DNA of 53,068 bases, taken from positions 1 to 53,068 of the forward strand of contig CACXKR010000004.1 of the NCBI GenBank assembly GCA_902768335.1, read 5' to 3'. This document shows, piece by piece, positions 17,387 through 26,289 of this stretch. The notes under the pieces were generated by a model. That model saw nothing but the letters and a program-made list of their open reading frames with translations, had not been told where the DNA came from and ran no database searches. The first letter of the stretch is position 1. The number at the start of each line of letters is the position of its first letter. Both the position numbers and the translations under genes were made by a program. The DNA is from an uncultured Erysipelotrichaceae bacterium (lineage in GTDB: Bacteria > Bacillota_I > Bacilli_A > RFN20 > CAG-826).

Positions 17387-18554
17387 CATCATTGGATGTC
17401 TCTTCTAAGACATCCTTTTCTTTTGCTTCTTTACTTATTCGATGTGAGCTAAGTGCTTCAAATATTGCATTCGCACCAAACGAAATAAATAATACAAAGT
17501 AATATGTTAACATTCTCCAAATGAGAACAACTGCTTGTTGATCGACCTGATTAGCGGTGGTGACTGCTGCAATAACAATCATGAAAGCGTATTCGATGCC
17601 ACCAACGCCACCAGGAGTAGGCATCCATACAACAGCATTTATGGCAAATGATGTTGAGAATAAGACGATAATTAATTTGTCATAGCCAACTTCTAGGCCA
17701 ACAGATTTAAGAATAAAGAATGGAACGCAATAATATGCAGCCATCGCAATTATCTTAATTAAAATAGCAAAAACGGTTGCTAATTTATGGGTCCAGGTTT
17801 CCTTAAAAGCTAGTTGAGCATTGGTGCAATATTCTTCAAAAACAGGGATAGCCTTTTGAAGCGATTCACCGATTTTTCTCCGCAAACCCTTCTCTTTTTT
17901 GAAAAAGAATTTCCAATTCGCAAACTTAGTTGAAAGCTTGATTAAAAAGTTTCTAAGATGCTTTGAAACACCCATCGCAACCATAAATAAAAGGACTAAG
18001 AAATTAATGCTTAAACCTATTAATGCGACATATTTAATCCATCCTATTCCCATCGATTCAAAGCCAGCCGAGATTTGAGGATAAAAAATAAGAGAAACAA
18101 TCGCAAATGCGTTTGTGACAATCATATACGTGACGAAAGTAGCAAGAATAACTCCAGTAGCTTTTGCAGTTGTTACATTTCGTTTAGTATAAGAATAGAT
18201 TTGAAACGGTTGTCCTCCAGCGGCAAAAGGAGTTATACCGTTATAGAAGTGCTCGGAAGAACCAATTAAAAACGATTCGCCAACAGTGGCTTCGATTTTT
18301 AATGCTTTTCCATAAATGCATTGGCTCGCTGGCCATAAAAAGAAATAGATAAGCATTAGGCCAACAGCAATTAATAAATATTTCCAGTTATCACCTTTAG
18401 CGATCTCTTGAAACTGTAATGAAATTTTTTCGATTTCGCCTAAGGAAAGGATTAAAGTAACTACAAGAATCGAAATTAAAACCAAGAAGATAATGTTTGA
18501 AATCAATTTCTTCCTGGTTTTCTTGTTGTGTGGATTTATTATTTGCTCACTCAT
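17376..18554 (-). CDS. UPF0104 / lysylphosphatidylglycerol-synthase-TM family membrane protein
   Basis: A 392-residue protein with about eight to nine membrane helices, of the PF03706 family (AglD/YbhN/MprF flippase-domain type). Signature segments are HFYNGITPFAAGGQPFQIY and WMPTPGGVGGIEYAF, the two re-entrant Gly/Pro-rich blocks of the family. Members include lipid flippases; there is no catalytic LPG-synthase domain here. Its ATG overlaps the TAA of the preceding lipoprotein gene by one base (TAATG), so it is the last gene of a TetR-lipoprotein-lipoprotein operon. It may move or present a lipid or lipid-linked substrate; this is inference. Confidence 0.8.
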   Translation of the reverse strand: MSEQIINPHNKKTRKKLISNIIFLVLISILVVTLILSLGEIEKISLQFQEIAKGDNWKYLLIAVGLMLIYFFLWPASQCIYGKALKIEATVGESFLIGSSEHFYNGITPFAAGGQPFQIYSYTKRNVTTAKATGVILATFVTYMIVTNAFAIVSLIFYPQISAGFESMGIGWIKYVALIGLSINFLVLLFMVAMGVSKHLRNFLIKLSTKFANWKFFFKKEKGLRRKIGESLQKAIPVFEEYCTNAQLAFKETWTHKLATVFAILIKIIAMAAYYCVPFFILKSVGLEVGYDKLIIVLFSTSFAINAVVWMPTPGGVGGIEYAFMIVIAAVTTANQVDQQAVVLIWRMLTYYFVLFISFGANAIFEALSSHRISKEAKEKDVLEETSNDESA

Positions 18555-19912
18555 TATGCTGATAGATAAGCGATTAAACTAATCGAACCAATAGATGGCA
18601 CTAAAATGATGAATTCATAGTTTGTATCGCTAGAATTATTTGTCTTGATTAAATTATGGCCTTCGATACCAGCGCTAACGATGGTGTCATTCGCATTATG
18701 GGTCAATTCATTAAAGCCGATTACTTCATAATTTGGATCGGTTCCAATATCGACAATTCTGGCGAATGAATAGGCCTCATTTACCTCTAAAGTAATTGTT
18801 TTGAATAAGTAAGCATAACCGGAATAATCTTCGCGGAAATGTTTGTATTCTGCGGTGATATCTTGTCCAATAGCAACTGGATTAGTATCTCCGTATTTGT
18901 ATAAACTTGGTGTATTATTGACCGCATCCTCGTCTCTTCCTTTATAAACATAAGCTTCACCGGTATATGGTTGAACTGTTGCAGAATATGTAAAGGAAAT
19001 CTCGGTGTTTATTTCTCTAATAACTCGTGGGTTATCAAGAATATTTAAGTCGTAATCAAATGGCAATTCGTAAGTTATTTTCTCTTTGAATTCAGTACAA
19101 ACCCAACCGATGTTTTCAATTTGTTTAAAAATTGTTTCACCCTCAGTGCGTTTTGAAACTGCGAGAACATTTTCGACACCAGGTTTCTTTGGATTTTGAA
19201 TCGCATCATCTTGAGTAACTTCTTTATATGTTTCAACAATTTCGGCTTCTGATTTCATATATGCCGAGACTTGTCTTGTTGAAGTTGCGACAGGTTGGAC
19301 TAGATTACGAACAAAGATATTTTCATAAGTCGTATTGATTGCATTTGAAAAATAATGTGAGACATTGCTATCTTCAACTCCGGTTGGAAGTTTGGTGTCT
19401 TCATATATGACTTCGAGGTCATTGTCTTTTTCACTATTTCTTTTAATTAATTGTTTTTGGCCTGCATGTTCATTATCATCAAAATCTCTGAACCAATATG
19501 ATAAGGAAAGTTCTCGATCATCAACCGATCCGGCGTTTTGTTTATTTCCAATGTACATTTTTTGATTTTTACGTGAAATTAGGTAGCCTGAATAAACGCC
19601 GACTTCATTTGTTAGCGTATCTTCAAAAAATAATCCAGTTGGAGATTGCTTTAAGGTAGGAGTCTCATAATTACTTATCGTAGGCGTCATCTCACCAAAG
19701 ACGTCATAAGTTGGATTATAAATATCGGTCTTTTTATATGAATATAAAGAAAGGTTAGATTGATTCGATTTGTGGAGATTATAGTATTGCTCCATAATCG
19801 CTCTTTGTTGATCATCGCTAAAAGCTTGATATTTTTGAGCTTCGTCTTTCGAACATGATGCAATGCCAAGAAGGAGTAACGGAGTGATTAATACAATTAA
19901 TTTATGTTTCAT
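18554..19912 (-). CDS. Large lipoprotein of TetR operon (second)
   Basis: A 452-residue predicted lipoprotein with lipobox Cys20 (LGIASC). The mature part is long, polar and rich in Tyr, Thr, Ser and Asn, with many short beta-type stretches and a hydrophobic C-terminal strand (FIILVPSIGSISLIAYLSA). No known domain is recognised. The gene before it encodes a lipoprotein of nearly equal size (445 residues) and similar build, so distant paralogy is likely but identity is low by eye. Its stop overlaps the start of the flippase-like gene. A good ribosome binding site (GGAGG) precedes the ATG on the minus strand. Confidence 0.75.
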   Translation of the reverse strand: MKHKLIVLITPLLLLGIASCSKDEAQKYQAFSDDQQRAIMEQYYNLHKSNQSNLSLYSYKKTDIYNPTYDVFGEMTPTISNYETPTLKQSPTGLFFEDTLTNEVGVYSGYLISRKNQKMYIGNKQNAGSVDDRELSLSYWFRDFDDNEHAGQKQLIKRNSEKDNDLEVIYEDTKLPTGVEDSNVSHYFSNAINTTYENIFVRNLVQPVATSTRQVSAYMKSEAEIVETYKEVTQDDAIQNPKKPGVENVLAVSKRTEGETIFKQIENIGWVCTEFKEKITYELPFDYDLNILDNPRVIREINTEISFTYSATVQPYTGEAYVYKGRDEDAVNNTPSLYKYGDTNPVAIGQDITAEYKHFREDYSGYAYLFKTITLEVNEAYSFARIVDIGTDPNYEVIGFNELTHNANDTIVSAGIEGHNLIKTNNSSDTNYEFIILVPSIGSISLIAYLSA

Positions 19913-19924
19913 CTTTACTTCCTC

Positions 19925-21262
19925 CTATAATCCTATAATCGCGACCGTGAATTCACTGGCAGCGGTCATATCGGCATTGAAAACGATTCTAAATGAGAAT
20001 TTAGCTTCTTGAGCAACATAGAACAAATGTGGATTAATTGTTAAATCAGGATGAGGTGTTATCGAACTTGGATCAACAACGTAGTTAACGCATTTATTCG
20101 CAATGATATCGTTGTAACCCCATTGTTGATATCCTTCAGGTGTTGTTGGGGTTCCACTATAGAACGAATAGAAGCCCTCGGATAATTTTTGTTCCTTATA
20201 ATAAGCATGGCCATCGAAACTTTCGAAGTGACGATAGAAGTCGCTATTATCATCTAAAGTATAGGATTTAACATAGTTAAGATTAGTTCCGTCGAAATCA
20301 AATTGAGATATTGCCATTGGAATATCTTCAGTCTTTTTAAAATCTGGGACTTCAGGACTTTCAGAATGACTTGAATCGTAGAATAAAGAAGTAATACTTT
20401 CTTCTTTTTCAACTTCGATTGGCTCTTCACTTTCTTTTTTATCGGCGGTTGTTAGATATGATGTTGTTGTTCTACTTGAAACAGTTCTAACTGTCCAGCC
20501 TATTTCTAACACATCGTCTTTATAAAAGTCGATGACTGTTATACTTGTCACTTTTTTGACGTATGAATTTTCTTCTTTTAACGGAGTGATTAAAGATGGC
20601 TCAGCGGTCACATATGTTTGGAGACTATAACCGATAATATGTTGATTATCTCTAACATAAGTTAGTTCGTCTGAATATGAGATAGAAATATTTAGATAAT
20701 CTTCACTGACAGATTTCACCAATTGTTTTCTCCAAACAGAAGAAATTACATCGGCGGTTGCGAATTCGTCTTCTTCAATACCATAACGAGTAGATTGAAT
20801 TCCGTTATAACTCTCGGTTGTTTGAGTTAAAAGAGAATAATATGGATTGGCTGGTTGCCCAAGGATGCCATACCAAGATAAAATCTTTTTATCGCCATCT
20901 TCGCTAGCGGAATCTTTCCCAAAATAAACGGTTGATTTAGATGAACTAGATTCATCGATTAAATTGGAATAGTAAGTAACCTGCGAACTAAGTTCGGAAG
21001 ATTTGTTTGTCGCATATGAAGAAAATGAACCAGTATAAAATTTGGTATCATCAACTTGTTTCTTCTCATTTTTATTAAGCGAAGTTACATATGTAAGATT
21101 ATCGTAAGCTTGATTAGCAATTAATCTAGCTTCTGTGGAAGAGATAACTTCTAGATTGTCTCCAATGGTAAAAGGATCGAATTCGGTTTCCTTATTACCA
21201 CTACAGGAAGATGCAAGAATAGGAAGAATAAGCGATAAAGTAATTAATGATTTCTTTTTCAT
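19925..21262 (-). CDS. Large lipoprotein of TetR operon (first)
   Basis: A 445-residue predicted lipoprotein, lipobox Cys20 (ILASSC). The mature protein is polar and Ser/Thr/Tyr-rich with an extended beta-type composition, and ends in a hydrophobic strand (EFTVAIIGL) like its downstream neighbour. No known domain is recognised. It lies 12 nt downstream of the TetR gene and 12 nt upstream of the second lipoprotein gene, each with a GGAGG-type site, so it is part of a four-gene operon. A role at the cell surface under TetR control is the most that can be inferred. Confidence 0.75.
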   Translation of the reverse strand: MKKKSLITLSLILPILASSCSGNKETEFDPFTIGDNLEVISSTEARLIANQAYDNLTYVTSLNKNEKKQVDDTKFYTGSFSSYATNKSSELSSQVTYYSNLIDESSSSKSTVYFGKDSASEDGDKKILSWYGILGQPANPYYSLLTQTTESYNGIQSTRYGIEEDEFATADVISSVWRKQLVKSVSEDYLNISISYSDELTYVRDNQHIIGYSLQTYVTAEPSLITPLKEENSYVKKVTSITVIDFYKDDVLEIGWTVRTVSSRTTTSYLTTADKKESEEPIEVEKEESITSLFYDSSHSESPEVPDFKKTEDIPMAISQFDFDGTNLNYVKSYTLDDNSDFYRHFESFDGHAYYKEQKLSEGFYSFYSGTPTTPEGYQQWGYNDIIANKCVNYVVDPSSITPHPDLTINPHLFYVAQEAKFSFRIVFNADMTAASEFTVAIIGL

Positions 21263-21274
21263 TTTATTCTCCTC

Positions 21275-21832
21275 CTAATATTGAGCGTGTCTCATATTCA
21301 TATAAACAAGATCGCAACACAGTTCGACATTTTCCTTGATGCTACCCTTGTCATAAATAATCCAGTTTCGAATAATTCCGAATACACCGGATACTACGTA
21401 CTCAACTATTATCTCATTTTTAAAAGTAGGTTTTAAAGAACTAAGTACAAAAGATTTAACTTTCTTTAATCTCAAAGTTAAATATCCAGAAAGATTTTGA
21501 TCGGTCAAAACGATACGATAAAGTTCGATTTGCTCATAGATTAAAGTGAACATTTTAAGAAACAATTCATACAAATTTCTTTTTGAATATTTACCCTTTA
21601 AATATGCATTCGGCTCTAATGTAACAATTCCAGATGTAAAAACTTTATCCACTAAATCCTCGATAATCATATCCTTCGAACTATAGTGAAGGTAAATTGT
21701 GTTACGATTGACATTTGCTCTTTTAGCGATGTCGATTATCTTAACGTTTTCGAAACCTTTTTCTTCTACCAAAGAAATAAAGGCATCTTCAATCGCTTTT
21801 TTAGTCTTAATTACTCTTAAATCTTCTTTCAT
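21275..21832 (-). CDS. TetR/AcrR family regulator
   Basis: A 185-residue TetR-type repressor. The N-terminal helix-turn-helix is clear (IIDIAKRANVNRNTIYLHYSSKDMI, about residues 32-57), preceded by AFISLVEEKGFENV; the C-terminal ligand and dimer domain is divergent. It is the first gene of an operon with two large lipoproteins and a flippase-like protein, and its own promoter region contains repeats fit to be its operator (see 21838-21893). The start has no ribosome binding site; an extended -10 lies 12 nt upstream, so the leader is only a few bases. Confidence 0.88.
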   Translation of the reverse strand: MKEDLRVIKTKKAIEDAFISLVEEKGFENVKIIDIAKRANVNRNTIYLHYSSKDMIIEDLVDKVFTSGIVTLEPNAYLKGKYSKRNLYELFLKMFTLIYEQIELYRIVLTDQNLSGYLTLRLKKVKSFVLSSLKPTFKNEIIVEYVVSGVFGIIRNWIIYDKGSIKENVELCCDLVYMNMRHAQY

Positions 21833-21837
21833 AAGAT

Positions 21838-21893
21838 AATAGGCATTTTATCATAAATGCACATTATTTTGCAAATGCACAAAACTGCCTATT
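21838..21893. promoter_or_regulatory. Candidate TetR operator and tetR promoter
   Basis: On the minus strand, TTGCAA (21869-21874), 18-nt spacer and TAAAAT (21845-21850) with an upstream TG form the tetR promoter. Outer arms aataggca (21838-21845) and tgcctatt (21886-21893) are perfect inverted repeats. Inside are two direct copies of aaatgcac (21855-21862 and 21873-21880), 18 bp apart, and gcattt/aaatgc (21843-21848/21855-21860) makes a further palindrome across the -10. This density of symmetric elements suggests autoregulation. Confidence 0.55.
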
Positions 21894-21922
21894 GTTAATC
21901 ATAACAAATGATTTAATATAAT
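21892..21922 (+). promoter_or_regulatory. fakB-fakA promoter
   Basis: TTGTTA (21892-21897), 19-nt spacer, TATAAT (21917-21922), then an AAGGAGAG ribosome binding site and the ATG at 21947. The -35 touches the outer arm of the candidate TetR operator, so the regulator could also affect this promoter. Confidence 0.5.
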
Positions 21923-21946
21923 CTTTGCGAAAAGGAGAGTTTTGAA

Positions 21947-22852
21947 ATGAACAAAATCGCATTATTCGGTGATTCAACTTGTGACTTAACACCTGAGTTA
22001 AGAAAGAGTCGCGACATTGACTATGTTCGTATGCTAGTCAACTGGAAAGACAAAGATAAAAAGGATCACGAAATTTACGCTTCTTTAGACTGGGAAGTTT
22101 TCAGTCCAAAAGAATACTATGACTTAATGAGAAATGGCGCTGTCATTTTTACATCCCAAGTCACAGAACAAGAATTTGATGAAAAATTCATCCCCCATTT
22201 AGAAAAAGGTGAGGATATTTTATATATCTCATGCTCTTCCGCTTTATCACAATCCGGAAATTTAGCTGTCCGTTTAGCGAAAGACAAATATGCTCAAAAA
22301 TATCCAAAGAGCAAAATCATTGTCGTTGATTCCCTTTGCTCTTGCATGGGTCAAGGTTCCATGCTTCTTAGAGCTGCTGACTTACGCGACGCAGGTAAAA
22401 CAATAGAAGATATAGCGAAAGAAATCGAAGAAACAAGACTTTGTTATAACCAAATTGCTACTGTTGAAGATTTATCAACTCTTGCTAAACACGGTCGTGT
22501 TAAAGCAGGCAAAGCTTTCTTTGGTAATATCTTTGGAGTTAAACCATTGATTATTTCCGATGGAAAAGGTAATAACTACGCCGTTGAAAAGGCAAAAGGT
22601 CGCAGAAACGCTTTAGTAAGAGCGGCTGAAATCGTCAAAGAAAGAGTTATTAAACCTGGAACTCAAATTTGTTATGTTTCACATGCTGATGCAAAGCAAG
22701 AAGATGTCGACTTAGTTGTTAGTAAGATTAAAGAAATCGGCTTTAAAGAAGTCGTTGTTGGTAATCTTGGTCCAATCATTTCTGCTTCTTGTGGTCCAGC
22801 AACATTTGGCATCTACTATTTTGGTAAACCAGAAACTCGCGTCGGTGAATAA
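21947..22852 (+). CDS. fakB: DegV family fatty-acid-binding protein (FakB type)
   Basis: A 301-residue DegV protein. FakB proteins hold a fatty acid and present its carboxylate to the kinase FakA, giving acyl-phosphate for phospholipid synthesis. Typical features are the N-terminal GDSTCDLTPE, FTSQVTEQEF, ISCSSALSQSG, and the TLAKHGRVKAGKAFFG block. The partner kinase gene starts two bases after the stop, which strongly supports this role. Cytoplasmic. The start is set by a good AAGGAGAG site. Which fatty acid it prefers cannot be told. Confidence 0.88.
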   Translation: MNKIALFGDSTCDLTPELRKSRDIDYVRMLVNWKDKDKKDHEIYASLDWEVFSPKEYYDLMRNGAVIFTSQVTEQEFDEKFIPHLEKGEDILYISCSSALSQSGNLAVRLAKDKYAQKYPKSKIIVVDSLCSCMGQGSMLLRAADLRDAGKTIEDIAKEIEETRLCYNQIATVEDLSTLAKHGRVKAGKAFFGNIFGVKPLIISDGKGNNYAVEKAKGRRNALVRAAEIVKERVIKPGTQICYVSHADAKQEDVDLVVSKIKEIGFKEVVVGNLGPIISASCGPATFGIYYFGKPETRVGE

Positions 22853-22854
22853 AG

Positions 22855-24528
22855 ATGATTTTGCACAAATTAAACGGTGAACAATTTAAAGAACTCGTAA
22901 TCAATGGTGCAAAAAATCTTCGCTTAAATATTGAAGAAGTTGACGCACTTAACGTTTTTCCTGTACCTGATGGCGATACAGGCACAAATATGTCTAGAAC
23001 CATTGAAGGTGGCATTAGTGCTGTCTCGGGAAAAGAAGAAAAGAATTTAGGCTTACTAGGCAAGGATTTGTCCAAAGGTATGCTCATGGGCGCTAGAGGA
23101 AACTCTGGTGTCATCCTTTCTCAGATTTTCCGTGGGATTTGCCGTGGTTTTGAAGGAAAAGAAGAAGTTAATGCTGTCGAATTAGCAAAGGCTTATCAAG
23201 TTGGAATCAAACAAGCTTATGGAGCAGTTGTCACTCCTGTTGAAGGAACGATCTTAACTGTTTTTAGAGAAGCAACTGAAGCTGCTTCAAAAGCCGTTAA
23301 TGAAGAATCAACAATTAACGAATTCTATGAAGCACATTTAAAACAAGCATCAATTTCTTTAAAGAAAACCATCGATTTACTACCAGTTCTAAAAGAGGCT
23401 GGCGTTATTGACTCTGGTGGAGCAGGATATGTTTATATCGTTAAAGGAATGGTTAAATTCCTCGATGGAGAAAAGATTGAACAAGAATTAAGCTCTGTAG
23501 AAGAAGAACATAAAGAAGCCGCTCCAATTGATTTTTCGGCCTTTGGTGCAGATGACGTTCTTCAATTCGGATATTGCACTGAATTTATCCTCCGTTTACA
23601 AAATTCCAAGGTAAATGTCGAAGATTTTGATGTTCAAACCATTATCGATGAATTAAATGAGGAAGATATTTCTGGCGATTCTATCGTGGCATTAAAAGAT
23701 GGAGATGTCGTTAAAGTTCACGTTCACACTAAAGAACCAGGTCTCGTTTTACATAAGATGAGAAAATATGGTGAATTCTTAACCACCAAGATTGAAAATA
23801 TGGCCCTTCAACATAATGAGAACCTCACCGAAGAAGAGCACACCGCTAAAAAGATGGAACATAAAAAATATGCTGTTGTCGCGGTTGCGCAAGGTGCTGG
23901 TGTTGAAGAACAATTCAAAGCCTTTGGAGTAGATGTGATTGTTTCTGGTAATCAAACCATGAACCCTTCCACCGAAGACTTCATTCGTGCCTTTAAACAA
24001 ATTGATGCAGATAACATCATTGTCTTCCCTAACAACAAGAATATTGTTATGGCAGCAAAACAAGCTGCTCAATTATATAAAGGTGCTAAAGTAAAAATTG
24101 CACAAAGCACTTCGATTCCACAATGCTATAGTGCTCTAACAATGTTGGATTTTTCCAGCGATGATTTGACTCTCATCATGGGTAACTTCAATGAAGCTAT
24201 TCGTAATGTGGTAACAGTTGAAATTACAACTGCAATTAGATCCACTAAAGTCCATGGAGTCATCATTCACAAAAATGACCATATGGGAATCGTGAATGGA
24301 AAAATCGTTTTCTCTGGCAGGATGAAAAATAGAATCATCTTTGATGTTTTAAGAAAAATTAAAGATATCAAAGATAAACAAGTCGTCACCATCATCTATG
24401 GTAAAGACGTAACCGAAGAAGAAAAAGCCAAGAATATGGAAGTGTTAAGAAACAAATTCCCATATCTTGAATTCGGTGCAATCGATGGTGGTCAAAGCGT
24501 TTATAAATATTTGATTGCTGTTGAATAA
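22855..24528 (+). CDS. fakA: Fatty acid kinase FakA (DAK2/YloV family)
   Basis: A 557-residue kinase of the YloV/FakA family. The N-terminal Dha-kinase-L-like domain (about 1-200) has the Mg-ATP binding pattern NVFPVPDGDTGTNMSRT and GARGNSGVILSQIF; the middle contains a conserved GYCTEFIL segment and VHVHTKEPG; the C-terminal half is the FakB-binding DegV-like domain. It phosphorylates FakB-bound fatty acids in the cytoplasm. The two genes form an operon ended by a terminator. Exogenous or recycled fatty acid use is the likely purpose. Confidence 0.92.
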   Translation: MILHKLNGEQFKELVINGAKNLRLNIEEVDALNVFPVPDGDTGTNMSRTIEGGISAVSGKEEKNLGLLGKDLSKGMLMGARGNSGVILSQIFRGICRGFEGKEEVNAVELAKAYQVGIKQAYGAVVTPVEGTILTVFREATEAASKAVNEESTINEFYEAHLKQASISLKKTIDLLPVLKEAGVIDSGGAGYVYIVKGMVKFLDGEKIEQELSSVEEEHKEAAPIDFSAFGADDVLQFGYCTEFILRLQNSKVNVEDFDVQTIIDELNEEDISGDSIVALKDGDVVKVHVHTKEPGLVLHKMRKYGEFLTTKIENMALQHNENLTEEEHTAKKMEHKKYAVVAVAQGAGVEEQFKAFGVDVIVSGNQTMNPSTEDFIRAFKQIDADNIIVFPNNKNIVMAAKQAAQLYKGAKVKIAQSTSIPQCYSALTMLDFSSDDLTLIMGNFNEAIRNVVTVEITTAIRSTKVHGVIIHKNDHMGIVNGKIVFSGRMKNRIIFDVLRKIKDIKDKQVVTIIYGKDVTEEEKAKNMEVLRNKFPYLEFGAIDGGQSVYKYLIAVE

Positions 24529-24545
24529 GACAAAATAAAAAAAAG

Positions 24546-24576
24546 AGTGGTTAGCAAATTCGCTAGCCACTTTTTA
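24546..24576. terminator. Bidirectional terminator
   Basis: Stem agtggttagc (24546-24555) and gctagccact (24562-24571), 10 bp with one G-U pair and a 6-nt loop, with A-rich sequence before and T-run after; it serves convergent fakA and the nucleotidase gene. Confidence 0.85.
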
Positions 24577-26220
24577 ATATCCACCAAAGAAGCCATTTCC
24601 TGATATATCGCTATTTGTGATGTTGTGGTGAACTTCTAACCAGTCTAAAGCGAGATGGAAGCAGTCAAAACCTAATTTATATGGTTCATGTTCCGCACTA
24701 GCGGAGAATGCAGATGGAAAATAATTGTAATATTTTTCATAGTTAGAATTAACACCGATATGGAAGCCAATATAGTCAAAGACTAAAATGTCGTGATATA
24801 CATCATCACTATGCCCAATTGAAACACTTGGATCAATATATCCATAAATGCCATAATCCATTTCGGTGCGAATATTGGATTCAGAGACAGAGAAGATATA
24901 TAAACCATTTAAGAACGGATGAGTTTCAAATAGATCTGAGAAGGTGAAATCTCCAGCCTTCAAAGAGCGTCTAGAATAATTAAACATCGCTCCAACAGTA
25001 TTATAAGTTGGTGCTTCAATCAAAGCTTGTTCATAGGAAATCTTCGCATAGAACTTCGACATAGAACCAGTATTGATCTGTCCACCAGTTGTATTTGTAC
25101 CTATGACTGTATGGAACTTATCGTATTGTTCTTCTTTTGCATCATCAATAATGTCTTCCACGACTGGATCAGGAGTTAAACCTTCACCAGCTAAATAAAC
25201 ATTGCCTTCGCTTATTAGTGTTTTAACGCCAGTAACTTTGTTAAATGTGAATGAAACATTAGAAGCGCCTTCTGAAAATGCGCCAGCTTGTAAGAAAGGC
25301 ACTCCGTTACTCATCGAGTCTTGGAATTGGTGAGTGTGCGCTAAGAAACAAGCATCGACATAAGGTTTACCGGTCGAAGTATCAATATCAGCAATGCTCA
25401 TATCTGGATTATCCGCATGGTATGAAGCTATGACAAAGTCACATTCCTCCTCGGTCCTTAGTTTACGAGATAAACTCTTAACAATTGGATTAGGATCTAA
25501 AAAGATATGATTTGTGGTGTTCAAAGAAGTGATAGAAGTGATTTGATCTTTTCCTATAACTCCGATAACACCGACCTTAACTTCGCATTCAGTGCCTTCG
25601 TATAAGTTGATAATTTTATATTCTTGGCCTAACTCAGCTTTATGCCACTCGCTTCCGGTCTTCGGATAGTCGTAAATATTCGCACCTAAAAAGTTTTGTT
25701 CTAATGCTAATTGGTTATCAAGAATTGAATTGACGCCCCAATCGAATTCGTGGTTTCCGATTGTATGAACATCGACACCAATATATTTAAAAGCGTATGA
25801 GGCTAATTGGCCTTTATCATAATTACAAAGGAATGAGCCTTGATAAAGATCACCACTATTAATGATGATATTTCCATTCGCTTTTTTGTCTTTGAGATAA
25901 GTTGATAATTTTGCTAGTCCAACATAATCTCCGCTTTCATCTAGTTGCCCATGGAAATCATTAAAAGCAGTGAAATTCACGGGAATTGCGGTGATATCTG
26001 TTACTGGGGGAGTTACTGAACCGGATGTTGTAGGGAACGGATTTGAACCTGTATGAGGGACATAAGTGGTGGAACTTGTTGGGATTAAAGTAGGTTTAGA
26101 CGAACCGCTCACCCCTTTGTTCGATGACGAACCTGAACGGTGATTGCCTGATGGCGAAACACCCGAGCAGCTCGTCAAAAGAAGAATTACAATCAATGAT
26201 GGAATTCTTTTCAGTTTCAT
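24574..26220 (-). CDS. 5'-nucleotidase/UshA-type metallophosphatase lipoprotein
   Basis: A 548-residue lipid-anchored phosphatase. Lipobox Cys18 (LLTSC) is followed by a Ser/Thr/Pro-rich spacer to about residue 75. The two-metal calcineurin-like domain begins at FNDFHGQ (Asp89, His91), then NSGDLYQGS (Asp125), GNHEFDWG (Asn157, His158), a YHAD motif and AHTHQ. The C-terminal half is the 5'-nucleotidase substrate domain, containing an FNYSRRSLKAGDFTFSDL-like region. It should dephosphorylate extracellular nucleotides to nucleosides. With the endonuclease I lipoprotein at 13904-14947 it could form a DNA-scavenging route. Confidence 0.88.
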   Translation of the reverse strand: MKLKRIPSLIVILLLTSCSGVSPSGNHRSGSSSNKGVSGSSKPTLIPTSSTTYVPHTGSNPFPTTSGSVTPPVTDITAIPVNFTAFNDFHGQLDESGDYVGLAKLSTYLKDKKANGNIIINSGDLYQGSFLCNYDKGQLASYAFKYIGVDVHTIGNHEFDWGVNSILDNQLALEQNFLGANIYDYPKTGSEWHKAELGQEYKIINLYEGTECEVKVGVIGVIGKDQITSITSLNTTNHIFLDPNPIVKSLSRKLRTEEECDFVIASYHADNPDMSIADIDTSTGKPYVDACFLAHTHQFQDSMSNGVPFLQAGAFSEGASNVSFTFNKVTGVKTLISEGNVYLAGEGLTPDPVVEDIIDDAKEEQYDKFHTVIGTNTTGGQINTGSMSKFYAKISYEQALIEAPTYNTVGAMFNYSRRSLKAGDFTFSDLFETHPFLNGLYIFSVSESNIRTEMDYGIYGYIDPSVSIGHSDDVYHDILVFDYIGFHIGVNSNYEKYYNYFPSAFSASAEHEPYKLGFDCFHLALDWLEVHHNITNSDISGNGFFGGY

Positions 26221-26289
26221 ACTTTTATATTATCACACCCAAATTAGCAATAACTAAGTTTTGTGATATAGGGTAAAATATCATTTGTG

